DNA of 64,000 nt from JBBEAM01 sp942491105 (GCA_942491105.1 CALNZX010000012.1:62001-126000); one strand, 5' to 3'; positions 51,881 to 61,399 are shown, counted from the first letter of the stretch. Numbers and translations: made by a program. Notes: generated from the letters alone by a model not told the origin.

Positions 51881-53079
51881 TGCAGCTTGCGCTTCCGGGC
51901 AAGCCCCACCTCACCTACTGCACCAATATCCATGAGGGTGAAACCTGGGCGGAGATCGAGGCAAACCTGGCGCGGTACCTGCCCGAGGTGAAGCGCCGCG
52001 TTTCGCCAGACGCGCCGATGGGCGTCGGCTTGCGGGTCTCAGGCAAGGCGGCGCCCGTGCTTGCCGCTCAGGATCGGCTCGACGCGCTGCAGGAATTTCT
52101 TGCGGCGCACGATCTCTACGTCTTCACCATCAATGCGTTTCCTTACGGTCCGTTTCATGGCACCCCCGTGAAGGAGCGGGTCTATGAGCCAGACTGGCGC
52201 TCTGCGGAGCGTCTCGCCTTCACCGACCAGTGCGCCGACATCCTCGCCGCACTTCTCCCGGACGGTCAGAGCGGAAGCATCAGCACGGTCCCCGGTGCGT
52301 TTCGAGCCAAAATCGAATCCGCCGAAGACGTGAGCCGGATCGCCGAGGCCATGATCCATCATGCCTCATATCTCCACGCCATCGCCGAGCGCACGGGCAA
52401 GACCATCACCCTCGCGCTCGAGCCTGAGCCGTGCTGCCTGCTGGAGACCACGGACGAAGCGGTCGCCTTCTTCGAAGCACATCTCTTTTCAGACCGGGGG
52501 GTCGAACGCATGAGCCGGCTCAGCGGGCTCGCGGCGGACGACGCGAGAGCAGCGCTGCGGCGTCATCTCGGCCTCTGCTTCGACGTCTGCCACGCGGCCG
52601 TGGAGTTCGAGGACCTGGACGCGAGCCTGGCGCAGATCGCGGCTGCCGGCATCCAAGTGGCGAAGATACAGCTGAGTTCGGCTTTGTGCGTGCCGGAGGC
52701 CGGATCGCGGACCGAATCGCTGCTCGCCCCGTTCGACGACGGCATCTACTTGCATCAGACCGTGCAGGCGTCGAACGGAACCCTGACGCGTCATATCGAC
52801 CTGCCCCAAGCTTTCGCCGCCGCGCGCCGTAACCCTACCGCCGGCGAGTGGCGCGTGCACTGTCATGTGCCGGTCTTTGCCGACTCATTCGGAGAGATCG
52901 GCTCGACGCAGGGCGCTCTCAGACACCTGCTCGGTCTCTGCCGGGAGCGGCCGATCTCCCCGCATCTCGAAGTAGAGACATATACCTGGAGCGTACTTCC
53001 GGAAGGCTTGCGGCACGGCGATCTTGCCGGGGACATCGCACGAGAGGTTCAATGGGTTCGCTCGCAGCTCCGCGCCTGA
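51880..53079 (+). CDS. eboE: EboE-like TIM-barrel sugar isomerase/epimerase-family protein
   Basis: A 399-residue protein. ATG at 51880 overlaps the eboD stop (TGATG); ATG at 51853 is an alternative adding nine residues. It starts HLTYCTNIHEGETWAEIEANLARYLPEVKRR, followed by FTINAFPYGPFHGTPVKERVY, ALEPEPCCLLETTDEAVAFFE (an acidic metal ligand) and LCFDVCHAAVEFED. These are features of xylose-isomerase-like TIM barrels in ebo clusters. Substrate unknown. Confidence 0.85.
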   Translation: MQLALPGKPHLTYCTNIHEGETWAEIEANLARYLPEVKRRVSPDAPMGVGLRVSGKAAPVLAAQDRLDALQEFLAAHDLYVFTINAFPYGPFHGTPVKERVYEPDWRSAERLAFTDQCADILAALLPDGQSGSISTVPGAFRAKIESAEDVSRIAEAMIHHASYLHAIAERTGKTITLALEPEPCCLLETTDEAVAFFEAHLFSDRGVERMSRLSGLAADDARAALRRHLGLCFDVCHAAVEFEDLDASLAQIAAAGIQVAKIQLSSALCVPEAGSRTESLLAPFDDGIYLHQTVQASNGTLTRHIDLPQAFAAARRNPTAGEWRVHCHVPVFADSFGEIGSTQGALRHLLGLCRERPISPHLEVETYTWSVLPEGLRHGDLAGDIAREVQWVRSQLRA

Positions 53080-53924
53080 TCGGCTGGCGGACCGCCGTAA
53101 GGCTGGGGCGGGTCTCCAATCTTCCGACGGTGTGGTCGAACGTGATCGCGGCCCTCGCCCTGGCGGGAGGCAGCTCGACGCGCGTGCTCCTCGTGGCCGG
53201 CGTCGCCATGTCACTCCTTTATATCGGAGGCATGTATCTCAACGATGCCTTCGACCGTGACATCGACGCCCGCGAGCGTCCCACCCGCCCGATCCCCTCG
53301 GGCGAAGCACCGGCCGCGACCGTGCTTTGGGCCGGCTTTGCCATGCTCGCGATCGGTGTCGCGGCGCTGGCGACTCTCAGTTTGGCATCCGGGCTGGTCG
53401 GACTGGCTCTCGCCGCGGCCATCGTCGTCTATGACATGCACCACAAAAGAAATCCGTTGAGCCCGGTGCTCATGGGGCTGTGCCGGGCGCTTGTCTATGT
53501 GGGCAGCGCCGCGGCGGTGGGCGCCGCGCTCGAACCGCGCGTCTTGATCGGCGCCGCCGCGATGTTCCTGTTCGTGGCGGGCTTGACGCTCGCCGCCAAG
53601 CAGGAGTCGCTCGCCCGCGTCTCCAACCTGCCGGCGCTTATCTTGCTGGCCGCGCCGCTGGTTGCCGCGCTGCCGCTCATTGCTTCGTCTTGGCCGGTCC
53701 CCTTTGCTTTCTTGCTCCTGGCCGTTGCGCTCGTCTTCGCCGTCCTGCTTCTCAGCCGGCGGGGCAGCGGCGATGTCGGCCGCGCCATCGGGCTGTTGAT
53801 CGCGAGCATCGCGCTGACCGACGCCCTGGCGGCCGCCAGTGCCGGTGCCGCGACCGCCATGGCAGCTTGCATTGCCCTCTTCGGAATGACGCTGGTCCTT
53901 CAGCGTTATGTTCCCGGAACCTAG
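53052..53924 (+). CDS. eboC: EboC-like UbiA-family prenyltransferase
   Basis: A 290-residue membrane protein from ATG at 53052, overlapping eboE by 28 bp. VRLGRVSNLPTVWSNVIAAL at the start, then the first Asp-rich motif in LNDAFDRDIDARERPTRPIPSG, which binds the prenyl diphosphate with Mg2+. The second motif position reads VVYDMHHKRNPLSPVLMG, weaker than in UbiA proper. Nine or so transmembrane segments. It presumably attaches an isoprenoid to a product of EboD and EboE; the isomerase Idi is encoded in the divergent arm. Confidence 0.87.
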   Translation: MGSLAAPRLIGWRTAVRLGRVSNLPTVWSNVIAALALAGGSSTRVLLVAGVAMSLLYIGGMYLNDAFDRDIDARERPTRPIPSGEAPAATVLWAGFAMLAIGVAALATLSLASGLVGLALAAAIVVYDMHHKRNPLSPVLMGLCRALVYVGSAAAVGAALEPRVLIGAAAMFLFVAGLTLAAKQESLARVSNLPALILLAAPLVAALPLIASSWPVPFAFLLLAVALVFAVLLLSRRGSGDVGRAIGLLIASIALTDALAAASAGAATAMAACIALFGMTLVLQRYVPGT

Positions 53925-54821
53925 ATGGGTCCCCGAGCGATGACCGCAGACTTGGATGAGACCGCCGACCGCATCGCGCTCCTGAGCACGTGGCTCGCGC
54001 CGAGGCTCACGACCGAGCAAATGGCTTGGCTCGAGGACCAGGTGACACGCATTCGCAACGCAACGGGCGGTCCGGCGCTTCCCATGGCGATCGGTCTGGC
54101 GCCACGCCGGCTTGGCAAGGCCGATCTCACCCTCGACGAGCGCGAGATGCAAGCCGCGGCGGCGCGACGCCCCGGGCTCGATCCGACCGGCTGGAGTGTC
54201 GACCAGACCGCGCGCATCCTGTTCGTGCTCGCGAGCTTCGATGGAGATAAAGACGCATTCGCCGAGAAGCTCCGCCGCCTCTTGGCGCAGGGCGAGGTGA
54301 GCGAGCACATCGCCCTGCTGCGTGGGCTGCCGCTTTATCCGTGCGTCGCGCGTTTGGTGCCGATAGCAACGGAGGGCTTGCGCTCGAATGTGCAGCCGGT
54401 GTTCGAGGCCGTCGCGCACGCGAGCCCCTTCCCGCGCGAAACTTTCAGCAAGGATCAATGGAATCAAATGGTGTTGAAGGCGCTCTTCGTCGGCAGCCGG
54501 CTCGCGCCCATACAAGGATTGGACGAGCGTCGAAACCCGGAGCTTGCGGAGATGCTGATCGACTATGCCCATGAGCGCTGGGCGGCGGGACGCAATGTGT
54601 CGCCGGAACTCTGGCGCTGCGTCGGGCCCTTTGTGCGGGCGCAGGATCTGGACGACTTGGCCAAAGTGCTGAGAGACGGCAGCGAAGCAGAGAAGACGGC
54701 GGCCGCCCTCGCCCTCTCGCAGAGCGATCTGCCTGCGGCCCGGGATGTTTTGAGCGGCGCGCCGGCTCTTGCCGCCGCGATCGACGCCGGCCGTCTCGCT
54801 TGGCCGGCAACCGAAGCCTAA
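53925..54821 (+). CDS. eboA: EboA-family protein
   Basis: A 298-residue, mostly helical soluble protein. The conserved core FSKDQWNQMVLKALFVGSRLAPIQGLDERRNPELAEMLIDYAHERWAAGR is typical of EboA. Biochemical role unknown. The ATG follows the eboC stop directly, showing an operon. In Nostoc punctiforme the ebo genes are required to move the scytonemin precursor to the periplasm, which is known from that organism only. Confidence 0.85.
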   Translation: MGPRAMTADLDETADRIALLSTWLAPRLTTEQMAWLEDQVTRIRNATGGPALPMAIGLAPRRLGKADLTLDEREMQAAAARRPGLDPTGWSVDQTARILFVLASFDGDKDAFAEKLRRLLAQGEVSEHIALLRGLPLYPCVARLVPIATEGLRSNVQPVFEAVAHASPFPRETFSKDQWNQMVLKALFVGSRLAPIQGLDERRNPELAEMLIDYAHERWAAGRNVSPELWRCVGPFVRAQDLDDLAKVLRDGSEAEKTAAALALSQSDLPAARDVLSGAPALAAAIDAGRLAWPATEA

Positions 54822-54845
54822 GGCGCTTTTTGAGGGAGAAGAGTA

Positions 54846-55727
54846 ATGTTCATCGATCCGCACGCGCATATGATCTCGCGCACCACCACGGATTACGAGG
54901 TCATGGCCGAAGCCGGCGTCGTGGCGGTCATCGAGCCTGCGTTCTGGATCGGCCAGCCCCGCACCAATCCCGGCAGCTATGCGGACTATCTTTCTCATAT
55001 TCTCGGCTTCGAGCGCTTTCGCGCCGGCCAGTTCGGCATACGTCATTATTGCTGCATCGGCCTGAACTCAAAGGAAGCGAATAACGAGCCGCTTGCGGAG
55101 GCGGTCATGGACTTGCTGCCGGGATTCGCCGTGAAGGAGAGCGTCGTGGCAATCGGCGAGATCGGCTACGACGAGCAGACGGATATGGAGGATAGTTATT
55201 TCCGCCGCCAGCTCGACCTCGCCAAGGAACTCGGCCTGCCGGTGATGATCCATACCCCTCATCGCGACAAGAAGCGCGGGACCTCGCGCTCGATGGACGT
55301 GGTCGTCGAACATGGCCTGGACCCGTCGAGCGTCGTGATCGACCACTGCAACGAGGAGACCATCGAGGAGGTCAAGGATCGCGGATTCTGGGCCGGCTTC
55401 TCGATCTACCCTCATTCAAAGATGACGGCGGAGCGCATGCTGGAGCTGGTCCGGCGGTACGGCGCGGAGCGGCTGATCGTGGATTCTGCGTGCGACTGGG
55501 GCGTCTCGGATCCATTGTCGGTGCCGAAGACGGCGGCGCTTCTCGCCGAAGGCGGCGTGCCCGCGGAAGACATCCGCAAAGTCACCTACGGCAACGCGCT
55601 CGCCGTGTACGGCCAGAGCGGCCAGATGCGTGAGGCGGATTGGCTCGAGCCCGATGCCATCGACCAACGCACGCTCTATCAGGGCAACACGATCCTGCGC
55701 GGTGGACAAAGCCCGCGCGTCGAGTGA
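54846..55727 (+). CDS. eboB: EboB-like TatD-family metal-dependent hydrolase
   Basis: A 293-residue protein starting MFIDPHAHMISRTT, the metal-binding His-x-His. Further ligands are in AIGEIGYDEQ, LPVMIHTPHRDKKRG, VVIDHCNEETIEE and LIVDSACDWGVSDPLSVPK. A full TatD-type active site. It is the last gene of the plus ebo arm, 24 nt after eboA. Confidence 0.87.
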   Translation: MFIDPHAHMISRTTTDYEVMAEAGVVAVIEPAFWIGQPRTNPGSYADYLSHILGFERFRAGQFGIRHYCCIGLNSKEANNEPLAEAVMDLLPGFAVKESVVAIGEIGYDEQTDMEDSYFRRQLDLAKELGLPVMIHTPHRDKKRGTSRSMDVVVEHGLDPSSVVIDHCNEETIEEVKDRGFWAGFSIYPHSKMTAERMLELVRRYGAERLIVDSACDWGVSDPLSVPKTAALLAEGGVPAEDIRKVTYGNALAVYGQSGQMREADWLEPDAIDQRTLYQGNTILRGGQSPRVE

Positions 55728-55763
55728 CGCATCCTTAGTACTGACGCAGACGACACGCTGAGA

Positions 55764-58391
55764 TCAACGGTGAATAAGCCGGGGACGCGGGCCGCGCGGG
55801 AAGCGCATGACATAAGTGGACCGCGACGCCAACCGGCGCCAGGTCGAAAATCGGTTGAGCGGCGAGCGTTCAAGCAACGCGATCGCCACCGCCGCCATAA
55901 AGGGCAGGCTCTGCACCAGCATCACGACACTGAACACCGAGATCTCGAAAACCTGTTGGTCGTTGGTGAGATAGAGCGTGAGCGAGCCGATCAGGAGGAG
56001 CGATCCAAGGATCGCCTCCCAAAATGCCGGGAATTTCACGGACCAGTTGCCGACACCTTTCGCCGTGCGGGCGAAGGGTAGCCCGTCCTTGATGAATCCC
56101 TCCACCACGGCCCGGCCCACTGTCAGCTGCAAGGCCATGGCCGAGAGGGCAGCGCCAAACGAGGTGAAGATCGGCGCGCGCACGCAGGTCCGGTACAGCA
56201 CCATGAAATGGCAAAGCATCACACAGAAAGTGGCCAATACCGGCAGCAGCAGCACGGACTGCGGCACGGCGATGCCGAGAAAAGCTACGAGCGGCATCCA
56301 TATCAAATTGAGGATGGCGATCAGCACGCCGACGGCTTCGGCCGCGAGCCAGGTCACCCAGCCTGACAGGAACTGGGTGCGCTGTTGGGGCGTAAGCCGG
56401 CTGCCGCCAGGCAGAAACGCGCGCCAGTGCTTCTTGATGAGCTGCGTGCCGCCATACGCCCAGCGATGACGCTGCTGCTTATACGCGGCGAAGTCTGAGG
56501 GCAGGAGTCCCCACCCATAGCGGCACCGCGTGTAATGCGCCCGCCACCCACGCTCGAGCAACGTTAGTCCTAGATCGGTGTCCTCGACGATGGTGTCGCT
56601 GGACCAATTGCCCGCGTCATGAAGGGCCTCACGCCTTAGCAAGCACATCGTTCCGTGCGTGACGATCGCGTTTGCCTCGTTCCGGCGGACCATGCCGATA
56701 TCGAAGAAGCCCGCATACTCGCTATTCATGATCGCTTTCGTGATGGTGCGGTTGCCATCGCGATGATCCTGCGGTGCCTGGACGAGCCCGACTTGCGGAT
56801 CCTCGAACGCCGGGACGAGATCCTTCAGCCAGTCGGGATGCACCACATAGTCGGCATCGATGACCCCGATGATCTCGGCCTCCGGCGCGGTTTGCTCCAA
56901 GGCAAGTCTGAGTGCGCCGGCCTTGAAGCCCGCAAGATTGTCTTCGCGGATGAACTTGAAGCGTGAGCCAAGATGCCGGCAGTGTTCCTCGATCGGCTCC
57001 CACAGCGCCGGGTCGGGTGTGTTGTTGATGATGACGATGCATTCGAAATTTGGCCAGTCCAGCTTAGCCACGCTGTCGAGGGTCTGCCGCAGCATGTCGG
57101 GCGGCTCGCGATAGGCCGGCACGTGGATGGACACGAGCGGCGTCCGGGCCGGCGCAGCTTCACGGCGCTGGAGGAGACGCGCGGGCTTCGCCCCGAATGT
57201 AAAGGCGGCGAGCTCGTCAATGCGCCACATGATGATGAGGACCAGCGGCAAGAGCAAGACGGCGCCCGCAACCATCGCCACCTGAGAGCCGAGCACGAAG
57301 TAGTGCATCAACCAATAGTTCGCCACGGCGGCCGACCAGGCGCCGACGCCCTGCGCCGTCGCGGCAAGCACGGCGGCTTGAATCAACCTCACGCCGGGGA
57401 TGGCGAAGATCGCAAGAGACAGGAGCAGTCCGATCGCGAGAGCCGTGATCAAATTGCGGGTGAGGTTCGGTGTTTCGACGGTGCCCGTGAAGGAAAACTT
57501 CGGCTCACGATCCGCGTTGAACAGCCCCCAATAGGGACCGGCGCTCCCCTCGAACGTCTTCCAAGGCTGGTCGAACGCTTCAATGATCGAATAGTCGATG
57601 CCCATGGCATCGGCCCGGGTGAGGAAGTCGCGAATGATCTCGGCTTGCATGAGCTGGCCAGGCACTGCGTCTTTCCGGTTCAACCCCGCGCTCGGCCAGC
57701 CGAACTCGGCGATCACGATGTGCTTGCCGGGATACGCCTCGCGCAGCTGCCGGTATACGTTCATGGCGTGGTCGACCGCGGCCTCGCCCGGCAGACCTTC
57801 CCAGTAAGGCAAGATGTGAACGGCAATATAGTCCACCGCGGAAACGAGCTCGGGATGATCGAGCCAGATATCCCAAACCTCGGCCGTAGAAACCGGAACC
57901 GAGACTGCCTGCTTCACGCGCTGAATTTTCTCGATGAGGTCCTTAACGGCGTCTGCCTCTTCGGAGCGCTTCCGATAGATCGTCTCGTTACCGACAATGA
58001 CGCTGTCGATGTTGCGATGCTCTTTCGTGAGCGCGATGGCGCTCTCTATTTCCTGCTCGTTATGTTCTTCGCGCTCGTCGATCCACGCACCGAGAGTGAC
58101 GCGCAGTCCGTACTCAGCCGCAAGTTTCGGCACGAGCTCGAGCCCATCCGTGGAGCCGTAGGTTCGCACAGTGCGCGTGTATGGCGCGATGGCCTCTAGA
58201 TCCGACCGGATCTGCGCTTCGGTGGTTTCGTCCACCTGCCCGTCAAGGTCGGGATTTATCGGCGAGAAGGAGACGCTTGCGAGCGTGCCCTTTGCATCCG
58301 GGGGAATGACCCGGTCCTGCAGGGCAAACCAGACGCATGCGTGAAGTGCAGCCGCACACACGACCACACAGGCGACGAGGACGTTGCGCAT
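55764..58391 (-). CDS. GH17-GT2 fusion, beta-1,3-glucan synthase-like (Bradyrhizobium NdvB type)
   Basis: An 875-residue protein. After an N-terminal membrane segment comes a GH17 domain (about 40-310) with the acid/base Glu in VGNETIYR and the nucleophile Glu in AEFGWPSAG. Then transmembrane segments and a GT2 domain: VSIHVPAYREPPDML, VIDADYVVHPDWL (Asp-x-Asp), DTIVEDTDLGLTLLERG, YKQQRHRWAYGG (Gln-x-x-Arg-Trp), and a C-terminal membrane bundle. Together they resemble the cyclic beta-(1,3)/(1,6)-glucan synthase of bradyrhizobia, in which the GH17 domain may act as a transglycosylase. It converges with eboB. Confidence 0.83.
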   Translation of the reverse strand: MRNVLVACVVVCAAALHACVWFALQDRVIPPDAKGTLASVSFSPINPDLDGQVDETTEAQIRSDLEAIAPYTRTVRTYGSTDGLELVPKLAAEYGLRVTLGAWIDEREEHNEQEIESAIALTKEHRNIDSVIVGNETIYRKRSEEADAVKDLIEKIQRVKQAVSVPVSTAEVWDIWLDHPELVSAVDYIAVHILPYWEGLPGEAAVDHAMNVYRQLREAYPGKHIVIAEFGWPSAGLNRKDAVPGQLMQAEIIRDFLTRADAMGIDYSIIEAFDQPWKTFEGSAGPYWGLFNADREPKFSFTGTVETPNLTRNLITALAIGLLLSLAIFAIPGVRLIQAAVLAATAQGVGAWSAAVANYWLMHYFVLGSQVAMVAGAVLLLPLVLIIMWRIDELAAFTFGAKPARLLQRREAAPARTPLVSIHVPAYREPPDMLRQTLDSVAKLDWPNFECIVIINNTPDPALWEPIEEHCRHLGSRFKFIREDNLAGFKAGALRLALEQTAPEAEIIGVIDADYVVHPDWLKDLVPAFEDPQVGLVQAPQDHRDGNRTITKAIMNSEYAGFFDIGMVRRNEANAIVTHGTMCLLRREALHDAGNWSSDTIVEDTDLGLTLLERGWRAHYTRCRYGWGLLPSDFAAYKQQRHRWAYGGTQLIKKHWRAFLPGGSRLTPQQRTQFLSGWVTWLAAEAVGVLIAILNLIWMPLVAFLGIAVPQSVLLLPVLATFCVMLCHFMVLYRTCVRAPIFTSFGAALSAMALQLTVGRAVVEGFIKDGLPFARTAKGVGNWSVKFPAFWEAILGSLLLIGSLTLYLTNDQQVFEISVFSVVMLVQSLPFMAAVAIALLERSPLNRFSTWRRLASRSTYVMRFPRGPRPRLIHR

Positions 58392-58484
58392 TGTTCCCTT
58401 GATCTCTTTTTAACTCGACCTGCATGTTCCCCCCTCGATCGCCGAAGCGAAGAGAAGTCTGCAGTTTCCCCCATACCAACCCGT

Positions 58485-59012
58485 TCAGTCGGGTTTGGTT
58501 CCGCCTTTTGCCGAGTTTGCCGCCGCATTCGTCTCCTTCTTCGGCCCTTCGGGGGACATCCAACAATTGTGGACCCGGGAGGCCAGTTCTTCGGCAGCTT
58601 TGGGATCAATCGGCCCTTGCTTGATGACGCAACGAAAGGCCAGTTTGACGTGCTCCGGGGAGCAGCCGAACTTCTCGTAAAGTTCCATATAGCGCGACGC
58701 GGTACCGAGATCGTCTCGCCAAAGAAGGCTCGAGATTCGCCGCCCTGTCCAGACGCATTCCGGCGCGCCGACCCTAGGCGGAAGCTTCGCCGCCGCGTCC
58801 TCGTATTCCTTGATCGCCTTGTCTATCGCCTTGGCCCGGTTCTCCGCCTCCTTGGCGTCCCCCTCGGGCTGGTCGTCTGGCTTCCCAGATCCTTCCTCCT
58901 GTCCCGGAGGCTTTTGGTCTGGCTTGTCCTGGGCCAATAGGGGCGCAAGCTGGCCTGCAAAAATGCCGCCCCCCAGAAGGACGACGGCGGCCATACGGAT
59001 GAAACTCGGCAT
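58485..59012 (-). CDS. Small exported protein of the beta-glucan locus
   Basis: About 175 residues from ATG at 59010-59012, chosen because a signal peptide follows at once (MAAVVLLGGGIFAGQLAPLLAQ). After a Pro/Gly/Asp-rich linker comes a domain with four Cys (PECVWTGRR, FGCSPEHV, FRCVIKQG, HNCWMSP), perhaps two disulfides. No catalytic motif. Small exported proteins are known next to ndvB/ndvC in bradyrhizobia; a similar auxiliary role is inferred. Confidence 0.65.
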   Translation of the reverse strand: MPSFIRMAAVVLLGGGIFAGQLAPLLAQDKPDQKPPGQEEGSGKPDDQPEGDAKEAENRAKAIDKAIKEYEDAAAKLPPRVGAPECVWTGRRISSLLWRDDLGTASRYMELYEKFGCSPEHVKLAFRCVIKQGPIDPKAAEELASRVHNCWMSPEGPKKETNAAANSAKGGTKPD

Positions 59013-59208
59013 TGGACTGATACGAGACTGAAGCATGACGGCGTTCAACCACTCAATTTGGGCAGCGCCACGGCAGACAATGTGTATCACTTCTCTAGCG
59101 GCGTGTGCATCGGTAAGGTGAGGGAGTGAACAGGCTGCATCTTTGTCGCACCACCCAAGGCGGCAGGGGCAGCTCCAACCTGGTTCTTGTCACCGCCCGC
59201 GTCTCTCC

Positions 59209-60801
59209 ATGCTCCGCTCCATACTCGCCCTAGCCGTCCTGGGTGCCATCGCCGGCTGCTGGTACTGGTTGGGGCGGCCCCTGCCCCTGCCCCCTTCGCC
59301 CCTCGGACAAGGCGAGAAACTTGGCTGCGTCTCCTACACGCCGTTTCATGGAGATCAGACCCCGTTTGCCGAGGATCAGATCATTCCCGACCGTCAGATC
59401 GCGGAAGATATGGAGCGTCTATCCCGGACCACGTCCTGCATTCGGACCTATTCTGCCGCGAAGGAGCACGGCAGGGTCGCCCCGATCGCCGGCGAGCACG
59501 GCTTGAAGGTGCTGCAGGGCATTTGGCTTAGCCGGGATCGCTCCAACAATCGGGACGAGATCGAGTTGGCCCTTGCACTCGCCAAGAACCACCCAGACGT
59601 CATCGAAGCTTTGATCGTGGGCAACGAGACGCTGCTGCGAGGCGAACTGTCCATCCCCCAACTCAAAAAGTATATCGGCGAGGTTAGACAGCGTTCCGGC
59701 AAACCGGTCACCTATGCGGATGTCTGGGAGTTCTGGTTGGAGGCTCCTCAGCTTGTCGACGCGGTCGATTTCGTGACCATCCATATCTTGCCCTATTGGG
59801 AAGATGACCCTGTTGCCGCGGACGATGTCCTGGCGCATGTCCGCGACGTCCGGCAGAGGATTACGGAGGCATTCCCCCATAAGGAGATTTTCATAGGAGA
59901 GGTCGGCTGGCCGAGCGCCGGACGCATGCGGGGACAAGCCCTGCCTTCTCCCGTGAACCAGGCTCGCGTGCTGACCGGGATCGTGGCGGCGGCCAAGAAA
60001 GAGGCGTGGAGGGCGAACCTCATCGAGGCCTTCGATCAGCCGTGGAAGCGGCGGCTCGAAGGGACAGTCGGCGGTCATTGGGGCCTCTATGACTCCACCA
60101 GACACCTGAAATTCCAATTCGGCAGGCCTTTGTCGGATCACCCGGATTGGGCGATCAAGGCGGCTCTCGGGATGGGCGCCGCCCTACTCATCTTTATCGC
60201 GGGCTGGCTGGGCGACAGAAAGAGTGCCTCGAACTGGCGGCGGACCTTGGTCGTGGCCGGCATCGCACTTGCGGCCGGCCTCACCTTCGGCTGGGCTGCC
60301 CTGACTCTGACCAAAGAGAACTTTTTTCTCGGCGATCAACTGAGGGCCGTCATCATGCTCTGCCTAGCCCTCGTTGTGCCCATGGCCGTGAGCTTTGCCG
60401 TCACCCGTGGCGACCAGCTCAGCGGCTTCGCCAACGCCCTCACCGCGTCGGCCTGGCGACGCGGCGACTGGACCACGCCGGTCCTCACGCTGCTGTTCGT
60501 GGCAACTGTCGTCACAAGTCTGCAAGTCGCGCTCGGCCTTGTATTCGATCCGCGCTACAAGGACTTCCCCGTAGCTTCGCTGACCGCTCCCGTGGTTGCG
60601 CTCTTTGTACTTGCCTTCATGCGCGTGCACGGTTCGCTAAGGCCCGGCCCGGCTGAGATTGCCGCCGCACTCCTGCTCGTTGGCTCAAGCGCGTTCATCA
60701 TTGTCAACGAAGGTATCGCCAATTGGCAGGCCGCATGGTTGGCCGTGCTGCTTATCGTGATGGCGCTGACGACGCTCCGGGCGAAAGCCGCGCCAGGCTG
60801 A
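59209..60801 (+). CDS. Membrane-anchored GH17 glycoside hydrolase/transglycosylase
   Basis: A 530-residue protein from ATG at 59209. An N-terminal anchor is followed by a GH17 domain: GCVSYTPFHGDQTPF, SCIRTYSA, VGNETLLRGEL (acid/base Glu), YADVWEFWLEAPQLV, FVTIHILPYWED and GEVGWPSAGRMRGQ (nucleophile Glu). The second half has about seven transmembrane segments and no GT2 domain. It probably remodels beta-1,3-glucans in the periplasm together with the fusion protein at 55764. Its end overlaps a convergent gene by 50 bp. Confidence 0.82.
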   Translation: MLRSILALAVLGAIAGCWYWLGRPLPLPPSPLGQGEKLGCVSYTPFHGDQTPFAEDQIIPDRQIAEDMERLSRTTSCIRTYSAAKEHGRVAPIAGEHGLKVLQGIWLSRDRSNNRDEIELALALAKNHPDVIEALIVGNETLLRGELSIPQLKKYIGEVRQRSGKPVTYADVWEFWLEAPQLVDAVDFVTIHILPYWEDDPVAADDVLAHVRDVRQRITEAFPHKEIFIGEVGWPSAGRMRGQALPSPVNQARVLTGIVAAAKKEAWRANLIEAFDQPWKRRLEGTVGGHWGLYDSTRHLKFQFGRPLSDHPDWAIKAALGMGAALLIFIAGWLGDRKSASNWRRTLVVAGIALAAGLTFGWAALTLTKENFFLGDQLRAVIMLCLALVVPMAVSFAVTRGDQLSGFANALTASAWRRGDWTTPVLTLLFVATVVTSLQVALGLVFDPRYKDFPVASLTAPVVALFVLAFMRVHGSLRPGPAEIAAALLLVGSSAFIIVNEGIANWQAAWLAVLLIVMALTTLRAKAAPG

Positions 60802-61168
60802 GCACGAGGAGCGCCAAGGCCAGCGCCGAGGCGTTCGTGTTGTACAAAACGAGTCCAGCAAGCGACGCTGCAAGCCCAACGCCAAACACGACGATGTTTG
60901 GCCGCCAAAACTGAATCACGGCCACGATCAGCGCAATCCACCCGAAGGCGCTCTGGTTGAACAAGACAATGACGGCGTCCCTCACCGTGCAGACAAGGCT
61001 CTGCCGCCCCGCCTCGCAGGCAAGACCGAGCGGCGTATTCTCGATGACTTCGTAGCGCAGGTAGAGTGCGGCACCGAGCACGACAAGTCCAAACACAGCG
61101 AGACTCAAGACGGGCCACCTTATGGCGGTGGCGCCGGAGAACCGCGACGGTTTACGAGAATCAGACAT
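60752..61168 (-). CDS. Small multi-span membrane protein
   Basis: A 138-residue protein with about four transmembrane segments (PVLSLAVFGLVVLGAALYLRY, VLFNQSAFGWIALIVAVIQF, VFGVGLAASLAGLVLY, ALALALLVLSLARL) and a loop with two Cys (LGLACEAGRQSLVCTV). No family recognised with certainty. It overlaps the 3' end of the GH17 gene on the opposite strand. Confidence 0.6.
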   Translation of the reverse strand: MSDSRKPSRFSGATAIRWPVLSLAVFGLVVLGAALYLRYEVIENTPLGLACEAGRQSLVCTVRDAVIVLFNQSAFGWIALIVAVIQFWRPNIVVFGVGLAASLAGLVLYNTNASALALALLVLSLARLSPGASSAPSR

Positions 61169-61247
61169 GAGCAGTCCTTACACGTTCTGCTTCTAAGAAA
61201 ATGGCCGCATCCATCCAGGAACATAACGCTCGACGATGTCGTAGCGA

Positions 61248-61381
61248 AGTCGGTTGCGGGTCCCGAGAGCGGCGAGCGCGCCTATGCCAGCGGCTTCGGC
61301 GATCTGTCTCACTTCAATCACGCGTTCCGGCGCCGCTACGGGGCCACGCCTTCCGAGGTGCGGCGTAACACTTCTGCATAG
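61248..61381 (+). pseudogene. C-terminal remnant of an AraC-family regulator
   Basis: One frame reads ERAYASGFGDLSHFNHAFRR and on to RRYGATPSEVRRNTSA before TAG at 61379-61381. This is the second helix-turn-helix of an AraC-type protein (G-F-x-D-x-S-x-F-x-x-x-F...P-x-x-x-R). No start codon, first HTH or sensor domain is present upstream. Confidence 0.75.
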
Positions 61382-61399
61382 GCATGGACAACGCGAACG

